Below are positions 35,201 through 45,290 of a stretch of DNA of 64,000 bases, piece after piece. The position numbers were made by a program, and so were the translations under genes. Where the stretch lies: NCBI GenBank assembly GCA_973895155.1, contig OZ316893.1, positions 24,862,001-24,926,000 on the forward strand, given 5' to 3'. This stretch comes from Marsupella aquatica (taxonomy: Eukaryota; Marchantiophyta). Under the pieces are notes generated by a model. It saw only the letters and a program-made list of their open reading frames with translations. It ran no database searches and was not told where the DNA came from. The first letter of the stretch is position 1. Every line of letters starts with the position of its first letter.

Positions 35201-36431
35201 GCGTCTAACAGCTGGGAAAAGCATGACATCAAAATACTGAGGTGTTGGATTTCTTCTACCGAAAAGTTAGTAAATGGATCTTGTCTTGCTAGGCTGAGGC
35301 TATCGTTTGCCCACATTGGGACGTCACGACACAAAAAGGCTTCTTAGTATTAATGTTTAAGGACTGGCCTTTCACATGAGGTTGTTCCTCGCTCTACTAT
35401 AGGCAGCCTTTTTCTGTAAATTGAGTTGGTGGGTCCTTACATGTCTTGGGCGCGTTCTGATGCAGGGCAATCTTAGTTCTTTAGATAATGTCGAAGGTGA
35501 GGCAGCAGGGTCTGGGTCTACCAATGGAGGCACTATTCCGGATATCTTCACAGGCAAAAATATTACACCGCTAAGCAGACAAGAGATCGAGTCCCTTATC
35601 TCTCATCCAAGAGAGAAAGCTTTCCTGGTGGTTCAATATGCACCCTGGTGCCAGTTTTCTCAGGTAAGTTTGACGTCTGAAACCGAGTCCCTAATATAGT
35701 TGTCATTTTAAACTGCAGTTATATTTCGACCTCTTTTTTGAGCACACATCCATTGAGCTGGCTGTGTTCTGCAATATTCAGCACACTTACAGTGCTGTTT
35801 ATTATATTGGTAGCTCTCGTCTTCTTCTTGTGTTGAGCAGCTAAATAGAAACTTAGTTCCCCTTTACAAACAAAATTGTTGCTTGAATGTGGAGGATTTT
35901 ACCCTAAAAACAAAATGTGGGTTGTTGCAGGCAATGGAGCCATCATTTAATGAGGTTTCAGACATTCTTAAAGATTCGCCTGTAACGGTAAGTTTGTCTG
36001 GCCATAAACTCTTTTCGTTTGTCTTTCCTGTGTGACGTGATGTATCTGTTCGGAAGAGGACATTTCTGTAAAACAGACAGTTCACGTTATGTTCATGAGA
36101 AAGATTGGTGACACTTTGCGTGCCGTTAGCTTTTTGCTGTCCAGTAGTTCAGCTGTGCTTTCCTAGTTGAAGCCATCTGTGTTCGTCGTATGTGGTCGCA
36201 CTGTATTGATGAATTGCTCACAGCTGAAACTTTGAATTTTTGGTGTGCGTGGGACAGGTAGCCAAATTCAATGCAGATGGAGAGCAAAAGGCATTCGCTA
36301 AGGAGAGACTTCAACTTAAGTCATATCCTACAATTCTTTTCTTACCAAAAGGCACTGACGTTGTGATCAAGTATCCATCAGAACGTAGGGATGTTAATTC
36401 GCTCCTCGCCTTTGTAAAGTCATTTCAATAG
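32223..36431 (+). CDS. APR: plastid 5'-adenylylsulfate reductase
   Basis: Reduces APS to sulfite with glutathione in plastid sulfate assimilation. Exons 32223-32322, 33209-33325, 33521-33626, 33949-34297, 34653-34790, 34953-35069, 35466-35663, 35931-35987 and 36258-36431 give 451 aa. Residues 1-70 look like a transit peptide. The reductase domain has [26 protein letters not shown], the iron-sulfur ligands C185-C186 and C277/C280 (GCEPC), and ECGLHK with catalytic C305. An S/G-rich linker leads to a C-terminal thioredoxin/glutaredoxin-like domain. There the usual WCPFC reads W370-C371-Q-F-S374, so the second redox cysteine is a serine (TCT at 35658-35660). All exon joins keep frame. The full iron-sulfur set and Trx domain separate it from APR-B types. 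Confidence 0.95.
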
Positions 36432-38287
36432 CATGACTGTAGCCGTTATCCATCTGAGCTCTACATATCCGAAGACCAGACTGTCATAACCTTCCTTTGA
36501 AATAGCAAGTTTTGTGCACCTGCTCTACATCGCCACCTTAGTGATGTAGTGCAGATAGGAGTGGACGAAATGTGGATGGTCTAGTCCCCAACGAAGTTAT
36601 ATGACATAGAAAACAGTTTTCTTGACAAAGAAAATTTGATACGTTGAGTCACGTCACTAGAGAGGAGCTGATATGCCCTTGGATTAAGTTTTGTTCTTCA
36701 ATGCAGTTGATATGCCCTAAAGTTACCTGTTAGATTGGTTGACTCCCTAAACGAGATATTTTACTTTTGTAATCTGTACAAATTTGGCCGGAATTGGTCG
36801 GTTGTTCATTTTCAGTCATGCTGCTATCGATGGATGTGTGAGGATGCTCTCCAGGTGCTTAAGCAACAATCCCGGATGTTGTGAAATCATGATGTAAACA
36901 AATAGTGGATCCGATTCACAGCATGCTGGAGGAACTACTGACTAAAAGATTACAGAAACTTGACGCCGGTACACAACCCGGCTGCGAAATTGGTGGCAAT
37001 GAGTTGGGGTTGTTGTGTGTGAGGCTTACGATCTCGTACAACAATTCTCCTACTCTTAGCCACTGGTCTCTATGTCTATAGCTATGTGTCGTGACCACTC
37101 GGACTACGATATATCGTCGAAGACTATACGTCAAAGATTCGATCTTGACATATTTCCGTGTCAATCGATGTTGGATGGAAACGGTGACGCTCCAAGTCTT
37201 TCTGCGAGGTACAGAGTTGAGGTTACTGGGCTAGCATCTTGATGGAGGAACATACTCTCTAGCTCGCTGCCGCTCTGCACATTTCCGATGAGTCTGGCGG
37301 CCAGCAACGTGACTGTTTCAAGTTGAGGCGCACTTGCGATGCCTGTGCCGACAGCGCCACCACCTGCCCACTAGTGTGAATCTGGCTCACCGGGACATCA
37401 ACGTAAGCCAACGGACCTTGTTTTGCCCACGGATGACGCGAGCTTCTATGGGCATCATCTTTGTGCAGTGCCCGAATTCAAGCTCGCGTTAAGTGGGTTC
37501 GTCACGGGACCATTGTGGCATGAACAAAAATGCATGCGCCCGGCACTGGACGGGTACGATTGCTGCGCAATGAGGACGAGATCCTGAGAACCCGGAGTGG
37601 AATCCTAGGGCGCGGTAAAAGCAGTATTATTGACGTTGTTAAGTACAGTACTGTACTGTAATTTCGTAACCCGATTTGCTACGCAGTGCAGGAGTTGAAG
37701 TTCTCCTCATACTCGCCGAGTGCAAGTCAAACCGCTTGCGTTTCTTGGGAGACGAGCACTGCCGCAGTAGAAAGCGGCAGAAGCCAGAATTCTCACGTCG
37801 TCAGACAACACCTTCAACTCGGAAAGCTGTAGAATGGGCAATGAGCCAAACAAATCACTGCCAAGCAGCCTTAAGGTCACTAGGCTTTCAAAGGCTAAAC
37901 AAGATTTGGGAGTGTATACAGTTGATTTTTGGACGACGACAGGGACTGCGAACATTTTCAGACTCTTTTGAAATCCCACAGACATGTCGGTAGAGAGAGT
38001 AGCCACCAAGATAGCACCAAGATAGTCTGCGAAAACTATCCGACCACCGGCATAAGAACTTGGGACAGACAGTAGCCGGCTGCAATTAGCCTTTTCGACA
38101 GATTGTCAATTTCAATTGAAATCGACTCACAAAAAGATTTGACCTGCCCTGAAGTGGAAGTTCTTTATTTCAGTAAATGATCTTTCCTTCATTACCTAAT
38201 ACTCGAGAAAAACCGAACACTTTTGGAAACCTTTAGCTTGCTAATCTTCTGATTCCAGTAGAGGGTCACAAGCACCCAAAGATTGCT
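36432..38287. other. intergenic between convergent genes
   Basis: No gene is supported. The stretch lies tail-to-tail between the APS reductase and the F420/NADP-oxidoreductase-like gene, so parts are 3' UTRs. A TACAGTACTGTA palindrome sits near 37646-37660. Confidence 0.45.
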
Positions 38288-39619
38288 CTAGAGCTTCTGT
38301 GCAACATGGTCATTATAAGTGAAGCTACTTCTGAACTCCCCGCCAGCATTGAGTTTGTCCAATGTAACCATCCACATTGGACCAATGAGTTCAACAATCT
38401 TGGAGAATTTCAGTGGCCCAGCCCTTGTCCCTTTAAATCCCGGAATGGACTCTACCAAGGCAATAGTAATATCCACTGCGTCGTCATCGTCCCCAGCCAC
38501 GAGGACAGACGAAGGGTGGCTTACAGGTGGAGGATCTACGATAATTTGATAGAACGTGCTTTTCCAACCAGTTGTCCATCGAGCAGGGACACCCAATGCC
38601 TTCTGATTCAACAGTACAGACGAAACCTGACCCCAATCCTTCTCCTCGAACATATACAGGATGTTCGTGGTGTCGATAATCACTTTCCCTTCCAAGTGTC
38701 TGGCAAGCGATTTCAAAAGTGCCTCCCGTTCAGCAAGTGGACCCTGCCCACAATGAAAATAAAATCCAATCAGTAAATGAGAGTTACAGTCTGCAAAAAT
38801 CAAATCGGTCACTGGAATAAGAATGCGCCGTAAGCGCAGATTGTCAAGAGCAACAATTAAGAGGTGAAGTCAGCTGCACATTGGCGAGTAATTAGCGTGT
38901 AAATCTACAGCTTCGATATTTATGGGTGTCTACCAAACTCACTAATCGATAACCGCACTGTCCATACAGCAGAAGAAGGGTCTAGGGAAGGAAAAATAGA
39001 AATACAGCACTGACTTGCACTTCAAAGAGAATTTATGAATACAAACTCACACGAAGTGATCAAGTCTTGAACTTCTATTTGCAAACCCATCCATGCAAAG
39101 AGAGACGCCATCAAATTTCATGCATTCAGGTAGTATCGTAGACACGCATCAATTTGATGGTTTCTCTCGCATGACATGTACAAATTCCTTAAGTTTTCTA
39201 CAATTTCTGCATAAAAGTGCTATTCGAGTAATGTTTTCTCTACCTTTCATCATAATTTCTGCTTGCTGCTTGCTTTGTTTCACCTATAGCTCACGATCTT
39301 CTATGTCAGGACAGCTACGTGATGGATATGCACATATCGATAGATAAACTATATCAAGAGCTGAAGAGCAAACACTCACTGAAACTGTCCAGATAATGAC
39401 GTCGCCAGCAGCAGCAGCTTCCTCCAAAGGGAGGCCTTTCACGTGCTTGTCGAGTTTTGCTGAGACCCGGGCAGCAGCTGCTTCTGCCTTGGCAGCAGTT
39501 CGGGACCCCAAGATGACCGAGAGACCCGCCGCCGCGAGCTTCTCCACCAGCGCACTGCCGACATTCCCGGTGCCCGGCAGAACAGCGATCGTCAATCCCT
39601 TCAACTTCGGGGACACCAT
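38288..39619 (-). CDS. NADPH:F420 oxidoreductase-like protein
   Basis: Rossmann-fold dinucleotide oxidoreductase related to archaeal/bacterial Fno. Exon 1 is 39619-39380 and exon 2 is 38743-38288, 231 aa; the join TVS/GPLAE keeps frame with GTGAGT and GGGCAG borders. The nucleotide-binding loop is VLPGTGNVGSALVEKL (13-28), with GSRT (38-41) favouring NADP. Downstream blocks are VIIDTTNILY (101-110), SSVLVAGDDDDAV (158-170) and RAGPLKFSKIVELIGPMW (187-204), matching the Fno pattern of VAGDD then DAGPL. Length fits the family. The plant substrate is unknown; F420 itself is not established in land plants, so the name reflects fold only. The gene points toward APS reductase. Confidence 0.85.
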
Positions 39620-40184
39620 GATAGAGAAAAATTGCAGCCTGTTTTTGTTGAACTGACTGATTGTTTGACTGCTCGTTGACCCAAACTCACAACGATATCA
39701 CGAGACCTACACTGAAGTTCTTCGTTTGAAGCACTGTGTTGTTGACTACTCGTCAGCTGAACTCGCAGGATATCTGAACGGCAAGACCTTCTCTTCACCA
39801 TCCAAAATCAATCAAAGGAGCCATGCATAATTGTGCATCAAAGTTACCGAACCAGCGCCCCTCTTTCACCCAGCCCTTGCCAGAACTCTCAGCTGAATTC
39901 ACAAAATCTGAGGAGATCCGAACTGTCACATGGTCTCTTCAAAGCAACAACTACACAGAAATGTGATAACAGACAGCGATTTGGCTGTAATTTCTTCGAT
40001 TTCGACAGCAACAACTACAAGAAAATGTGATCTTAGAGAGCGATCCTAGATGACACCTCGACAAGAACGAGCTCCAATACTAAGAACCCACCTCACAACT
40101 TCGCAGGGATGACACAGCAATTCACTTCCCTCCAAATCCTTCTGCTAATTCTTTTTCTATATTATCACTACAGTACAGTACATG

Positions 40185-40298
40185 CTTTGCCAGGTAAGGC
40201 TGGAAGTGTTAATTCAACACAGAAAAACTTTAGCCCACACTGCAACATTATCTTAAATTTCCAGATCCCTTCTGCTATATTGTTACCACCATAGTTTG
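40185..40298 (-). repeat. ~110-bp repeat supplying a coding tail, copy 1
   Basis: The + strand reads TTTGCCAGGTAAGGCTG, AAGTGTTAATTCAACACAG, TTCCAGATCCCTTCTGCTAT, then begins a second partial copy at 40299 (TTTGCCACGTCAGGCTGTAA). Related copies lie at 44722-44815 and 45163-45290; the last supplies the end of the second acyltransferase gene. Confidence 0.7.
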
Positions 40299-40399
40299 CC
40301 ACGTCAGGCTGTAAGTGTAAAGTTCAGCACAGTAAAAATCAGACCAAGCTACAGCCTTTTCCAGGTCCTGCTCCATTGTGAGTACAGGACTTTGACAGA

Positions 40400-40560
40400 A
40401 AAGTAAGTCCCTGTGCCCAAGGGCAAAACCGCCTGACTCGGAGACATGATCCCGCATGCAAAACCATCCAACGCGGAGACATGATCCCACAGGCAAAGCA
40501 ACCCAATGAAGGGAAGGAAAAGAGGGGAAAGGCCCCCAAAAAAACAAGCCAAGGGATCCC
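40400..40560. repeat. GGAGACATGATCCC dispersed repeat
   Basis: CGGAGACATGATCCC(G/A)CA occurs twice about 38 bp apart here, followed by GGCAAAGCAACCCAATGAAG and AGGAAAAGAGGGGAAAGGCC. Diverged counterparts lie at 28240-28290, 28435-28560, 30985-31080 (inverted) and 380-420. The element type is unknown. Confidence 0.6.
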
Positions 40561-40848
40561 CAACCAAAAGGGAAGGAACAAGGACCAAAAAGGAACCTGC
40601 AAAGGAGCCATGAAGGCTAACACTCTACTGAGCGTAGACCTGGAAAACCTGGTAGAGCTCCAGAGTAAATTGCATAGGAAGGTCACGAAATGGAACCTGT
40701 CGGGAGACCCTAAAACCAACTGCATCAGCCTTCCGAAGGAGGGTGAAAACCTGGGCCCGCTGAAGAGCCACAGACACCCGCTACCGGAAAAAGACACTGA
40801 GGACAGAAACAAACTGTGAGGACAGAAACAAGGGAGAAAGGACTCCTC

Positions 40849-42414
40849 TCACTTTACAAGACTGTCCTGACGAGGACCACCCACATTGGCAAACTTCGTG
40901 AATAGTTGATCTCTAGCCAAGGCTCTCATGGCGTCCACTGTCAAGCCTATCAGCACTTCCAATCCCCCATCTCTCGTGCGTGGCAGCACAATGCAGAGCC
41001 CATGGAACCTGAGCGCTGGCACTCTCACTCGCTCCACCGTCCCCACGGCGTGCCCCCAATTTAGCCCGTTTAGCCCCAACTCCGCCCACGACGAGATCGC
41101 CAAATCTGTCCCCAAAGACGGGAGGAAAGACGGCCGCAGCGCCGCTACATCTGGCAGCGCATCAATCAACTTCACCGCGCTGCGGATGTGCTCGTTGTCG
41201 ATGGTGTTGACGGAGGCGCGAACCGACCGCGCCACGGTCGGGAGCACCGTCTCCAACTTTAGCACGGAACTTGGCAGGACCGCAAGGCTGTACAGATTCA
41301 CGTTGCCGACATATGTATCTGGGAGCGGAGGGTCAAGTTTTCGACGGCCGTTGTTTGCCATGCCCAGTTTACACTCCTGCTCATTGACGGTGACGGTGGT
41401 TCCCTCGTCCCTGCCGACGGTGATTGGACGGAGGCGCGAGCGGGTGATGCACGTCCAGAGGAGGGCACTGAGGGCGTCATTGGTGGAGATCCACGGAATG
41501 GGGGCCAGCTGCTGCTCATGGAACCCGGTCTGGTCAGATTTGGCGGCGGTTTTGGCCGGGAGGTCACCTTTGGCGGCGTCCTTGAGTCTTGTGAGGGCGT
41601 CACCGCTAAAGTAGAAGATCTCGACTGCACTCTCCGGAACGGTACCGACCCATGTCGGCATTGTCGACGGCCGGTCGACGGCGTACTCAGGATGTTGTCG
41701 AGTTCTCAATTCGACACCATCAGTCTTTGCATTAGGGCTCAGGCGTGTTCGATCGAGAGCTTCGGGAGTGATGACAATGGCGGACGACGAAGGCGGAGCA
41801 GGAGCTGGAGGATTTTGCTTCTCGTCATCATTCTCGTCATTCTCAATAATCTGCCTACAGTTCTGCGCCCACAGTCGAAGGATCGTCCCCATGCCAGTCC
41901 CGTCCATCACGCGGTGATGAATCGCAGCGCAGAGCAGCACTCCCCCCTCGATGAAATTGGCCTGCGCCGCCATGACGGGAGAGCTGTCTTCGAATGGATC
42001 GATAAAGGCTCCGATGGGCGCGAGAATGTTACCGTCGAACCGGTCCGGAAGCCAATTCTCCTGGGCGAGATCTTTGAATGACCATTTCCAATCGCCGTCT
42101 GGATTGTCACTCTGCTTCGTCTTCGTTAGGTCTTTGGATTGCAATTGGAGCCGCTCGAGCTGCGACACTGTTACTGCGAATCGGCCGTGACGGTCTGTGT
42201 TGCTGGTGTCCGGGACGATCTCGCCGTCCAGAAATGGGACTTGTTCGACGGTCTTGCGAAGGCCTTTGTTGAGTAGTGCGGTGACGGCTGAGGGGTCCGA
42301 GGTCTTTTCCGTCTGGATGCACAGAATCATCCGGGTGTACACCAGCGGCATTGAATTGTCCAACGGAGAGAGTGGAATGAACTGAGGGGTTCGATTGGTA
42401 CTTTCCGTAGCCAT
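40849..42414 (-). CDS. BAHD/fungal-type acyltransferase, paralog 1
   Basis: Predicted CoA-dependent O- or N-acyltransferase of the Transferase (PF02458) fold; acceptor unknown. It is a single exon of 521 aa with start ATG at 42414. Catalytic HxxxD is AAIHHRVMDGTG with H167 and D171. PWISTNDALSALLWTCITRSR (308-328) and PLPDTYVGNVNLY (363-375) match conserved blocks of the fold. The plant DFGWG signature is replaced by LNWGHAVG (451-458) followed by VERVRVP, a pattern closer to fungal members. No intron and fungal-like motifs allow a fungal origin, but this is inference. The tandem paralog at 45257-46897 is about 80-90% identical by eye. Confidence 0.85.
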   Translation of the reverse strand: MATESTNRTPQFIPLSPLDNSMPLVYTRMILCIQTEKTSDPSAVTALLNKGLRKTVEQVPFLDGEIVPDTSNTDRHGRFAVTVSQLERLQLQSKDLTKTKQSDNPDGDWKWSFKDLAQENWLPDRFDGNILAPIGAFIDPFEDSSPVMAAQANFIEGGVLLCAAIHHRVMDGTGMGTILRLWAQNCRQIIENDENDDEKQNPPAPAPPSSSAIVITPEALDRTRLSPNAKTDGVELRTRQHPEYAVDRPSTMPTWVGTVPESAVEIFYFSGDALTRLKDAAKGDLPAKTAAKSDQTGFHEQQLAPIPWISTNDALSALLWTCITRSRLRPITVGRDEGTTVTVNEQECKLGMANNGRRKLDPPLPDTYVGNVNLYSLAVLPSSVLKLETVLPTVARSVRASVNTIDNEHIRSAVKLIDALPDVAALRPSFLPSLGTDLAISSWAELGLNGLNWGHAVGTVERVRVPALRFHGLCIVLPRTRDGGLEVLIGLTVDAMRALARDQLFTKFANVGGPRQDSLVK

Positions 42415-45164
42415 GACTATAACTTGGTGTAGCAGTGAGTAAGCGAACGGGACCCAAAGAAATGAAAATTGAATGACGAATGTGACCTTTTCAAAAACAA
42501 TTGAGGGTCAAATATACTTCACAGAGAAGTCTTAGAAATTCACCAGGGTCACACCTACAGAAAGGAAATATGCTTGGATCAAATTGACGATTTCAATTGA
42601 CTTCACAGAATACCTGCAGAAACGAAATGTCTCATATGTAATGTCTCATATGTAAGGTATCAAAATGAAAAATGCAGAAAGGGAGAATGCTTGGTCTATA
42701 AGAGGGCAGGCATAAGAAACGTAGATCATATCGGCAGAGACGGAGATTGTGAAGTGGAAATATAGTGCATCAAAACGAAGCACGCAACAAATGTTGAGAT
42801 CTGTTCCTGTCCTTCTCAGCACAATCAAAAAACATTGCGACCTGTTCCAGCCCTTTCTCTCAGCGCAATCTACTCTCAAGTTCATCTCAATCTGACTGAA
42901 TTGACGTTGTGCTGCAGTACAGACACGTAAAGTGTGCTATCTTTTACAATTGAGCCAATCCAACCATAGCAGTACAGACACTTGAAGAGTGCTATCTCCT
43001 TATCCAGTTACAATTGAGCCAATCCAACCATGAGAAAATCAACAACCCAGCTCATCACATTCATACCTTCCTCTGCGACTCACCCACAAGGGAAGAACGC
43101 CTCCAGCTCCGGAATTTCTCCACGATTGAGAACTTCGAGAATCAAACGGTGCAAGAGGGTCAGCAACTACAGTACAATGAAACGAAGCAAAATTAGTCGA
43201 AGCGAAGGGATGCAAGTGCCAATGTAGGTTTGCTTTAAAAAAAGTCTGTGGGACAAAGGCCAACCTTTGCAGCTGACGATCAAATTTTCTCAATACAAAA
43301 CTCGGAATGATGCTTTCCTTCGTGTCTACGAAATCCAATCTGTTGCAGTCGACATGACGAAAGGAACCTCACCGACGGAGCTGCGGTTCATGCCGTAGCA
43401 TTGGTGACGGCGGCGGTTGACGGCTGTAGACGGTGAAGGTAATTGTCAGTGTAATTGTAACATACAAAAATTTGAAGATGCTTTCTGTGTCTAAGAAATA
43501 CTATAGTTCTTTTGCCTTTGGGATCATGTTTCCCGGCTTTCCTCTCTTTTTGGCAGTGTGATATATATAATTCTGGTGATGAAGTAAGAATGGACAAAAT
43601 GAACCTCTCCAACGGAGGTCCCTTTGTGCTGTTTTTTGGCAGTGTGATATATATAATTCTGGTGATGAAGTCAGAATGAACAAAATGAACCTCTCCAATG
43701 GAGCGCCGTTTGTGCTGTAGCCCTGGGTGACAGTGACAAATGATGGTGGTACATGGTGCAGGATATTGTCAGTGTATAAGGTAACCCCGCATGAATTTTT
43801 TTTCTTTGTATGTCTACACATGGTTATGAGACATTCATTGCTTTCCTAATGAGGCCACAATCCTCTTTGCCAGCTTGGCCCAGGGATTCTCCAATTCAAA
43901 TAAAAATACACTGAAGTTCTAGTGGCACAGTGATAGATGAGACTTAAAAATCAAATGAATGGCGCAAAGTGCACTGTTTCCTATGAACTTTAGTATATTG
44001 TTATCAGTTTGGTATCTAGTTGATATTGGTCTACTATTGCTTACAGTGTTTTACGTCACTACCAGATGGACGCTATAGATTGAAGAGCACAACATATAGG
44101 CAAAAGAATCAGCTTCAGCAAGATCATCCCTCTCATTGCATTTGGAGCCAAACTAATCAAAGCCATGTAGTGCTTGGGGTGCCATGGGTTTTGGGTGTCT
44201 CTCCAACATGCAAAGTATTGGTAGATTTGCTTCCCTAATAAGTCACTTCAGCTCATCAAAGATCGTTACTATCCTGGAAATTTCATTGGGACCCTTCTAC
44301 AAACATTCCTAGTGCCGTGACTTATGGCACTAGTGGCACTACACCAGCTCAATCATATGATCCTCCAGCCTCAGAAACATGCAGAAAAGACTGAAAAGGG
44401 ATGGACCCCAGAACATCCAATCCAACTAAACTAATCACAAACAGTCCTTTATCATTGTCCTCTAGAATTGTGTTATGGTTGTAACGCGCATGGGGATCAC
44501 AAGCTTAAGCTAGCATACCCGTAGTTAGCAAAGAAAGTAGTTTCTCTTCACAAGCAAAAGACAGTAGTAATGGTCATGGTCAACATGATTTGAAACTTCC
44601 TACTCCTGTCTCTTGGTTCTGCCAGATTGGTGTCTAGTTTTTCCTCGAGGTCTGTTTAGAGGGGTCACAGACTTTGCAAATCATTCTGATATATAGTAAC
44701 TACCATCCTTTAAGAGGTAACCTGTAAGTGTTATTTTAACACAGAAAAATGTAGCCAAACTGCATGATTGTCTTTCCAGATCCTCTGCCTATAATGTTAC
44801 ACTACCACTAGCCCTGACTACCCATCCTTTGAACATGAATAGCAGGGACGACAATAAAATTATCACCAAAATATATTCATAATTAATATTCTTTGAAAGT
44901 TAATGAAATGATAAAAAAAGTCATGCAAGTAATCACCCTAAACTTACCATACTCTTTTCTATGCACATCACTCTTTTATGCACAAATGTTATGGTAAATA
45001 GGAATCATGACAAAAAGTATATATATATTTATCATTTGACATACATCATGGTCATGAGGTTTCCTATCCACATGATGAGTCATAGAGTTATAGTCTAGAG
45101 ACTTCACTCTAGAAGTCTAGACCCCAACTCTAGCTTGTCCTTGAGGCTTTATAAATAAGATATT
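42415..45164. other. duplicated flank of acyltransferase genes
   Basis: Upstream (5') side of paralog 1. No gene was seen. It holds an 86-bp tandem duplication at about 43552-43723 (CAGTGTGATATATATAATTC repeated), blocks shared with 46940-48832, and the inserted ~330-bp dispersed repeat at 44810-45130. Confidence 0.5.
44810..45130 (+). repeat. ~330-bp dispersed repeat, copy 2
   Basis: Aligns with 1840-2165 through ACTAGCCCTGACTACCC, TTCTTTGAAAGTTAATGAAA, ACATACATCAT and a CTCTAGA-rich end. It sits between two copies of the ~110-bp repeat (44722-44815 and 45163-45290), as if inserted into that array. Confidence 0.7.
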
Positions 45165-45290
45165 TTGCCAAGTCAAGGTGTAAGTGTCAATTCAACACTG
45201 AAAAAAAAAACTTACACTGCATGATTGTCTTTCCAGATCCTTTTGCTCTATTGTTACTATAGTGCTTTGCCAGGTAAGGCTGTGATAAGT
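45163..45290 (-). repeat. ~110-bp repeat, copy at the paralog 2 3' end
   Basis: TTTGCCAAGTCAAGGTGTAA, AAGTGTCAATTCAACACTG and TTCCAGATCCTTTTGCTCTA are followed by TGCTTTGCCAGGTAAGGCTG at 45262-45283. The stop codon and last ~10 codons of the second acyltransferase lie in this segment on the - strand. Confidence 0.75.

Larger units (their letters stand above)
40128..44665. repeat. tandem segmental duplication, unit A
   Basis: Unit A and unit B (45165-48832) share, in order, a ~110-bp repeat, the acyltransferase gene, a downstream-of-start block (GAGCC(A/G)ATCCAACCATGAGA), a TCTACACATGGTTA block, AGCAAGATCATCCCT, and CCTCGAGGTCTGTTTAGAGG at the far end. The two start codons are 4483 bp apart. 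Unit B is shorter by several deletions. Confidence 0.85.

Noticed and set aside
40928-41614. 228-codon plus-strand frame
   Set aside because: Antisense shadow of the acyltransferase coding sequence; the sense frame carries the family motifs. The same applies to 45327-46076.
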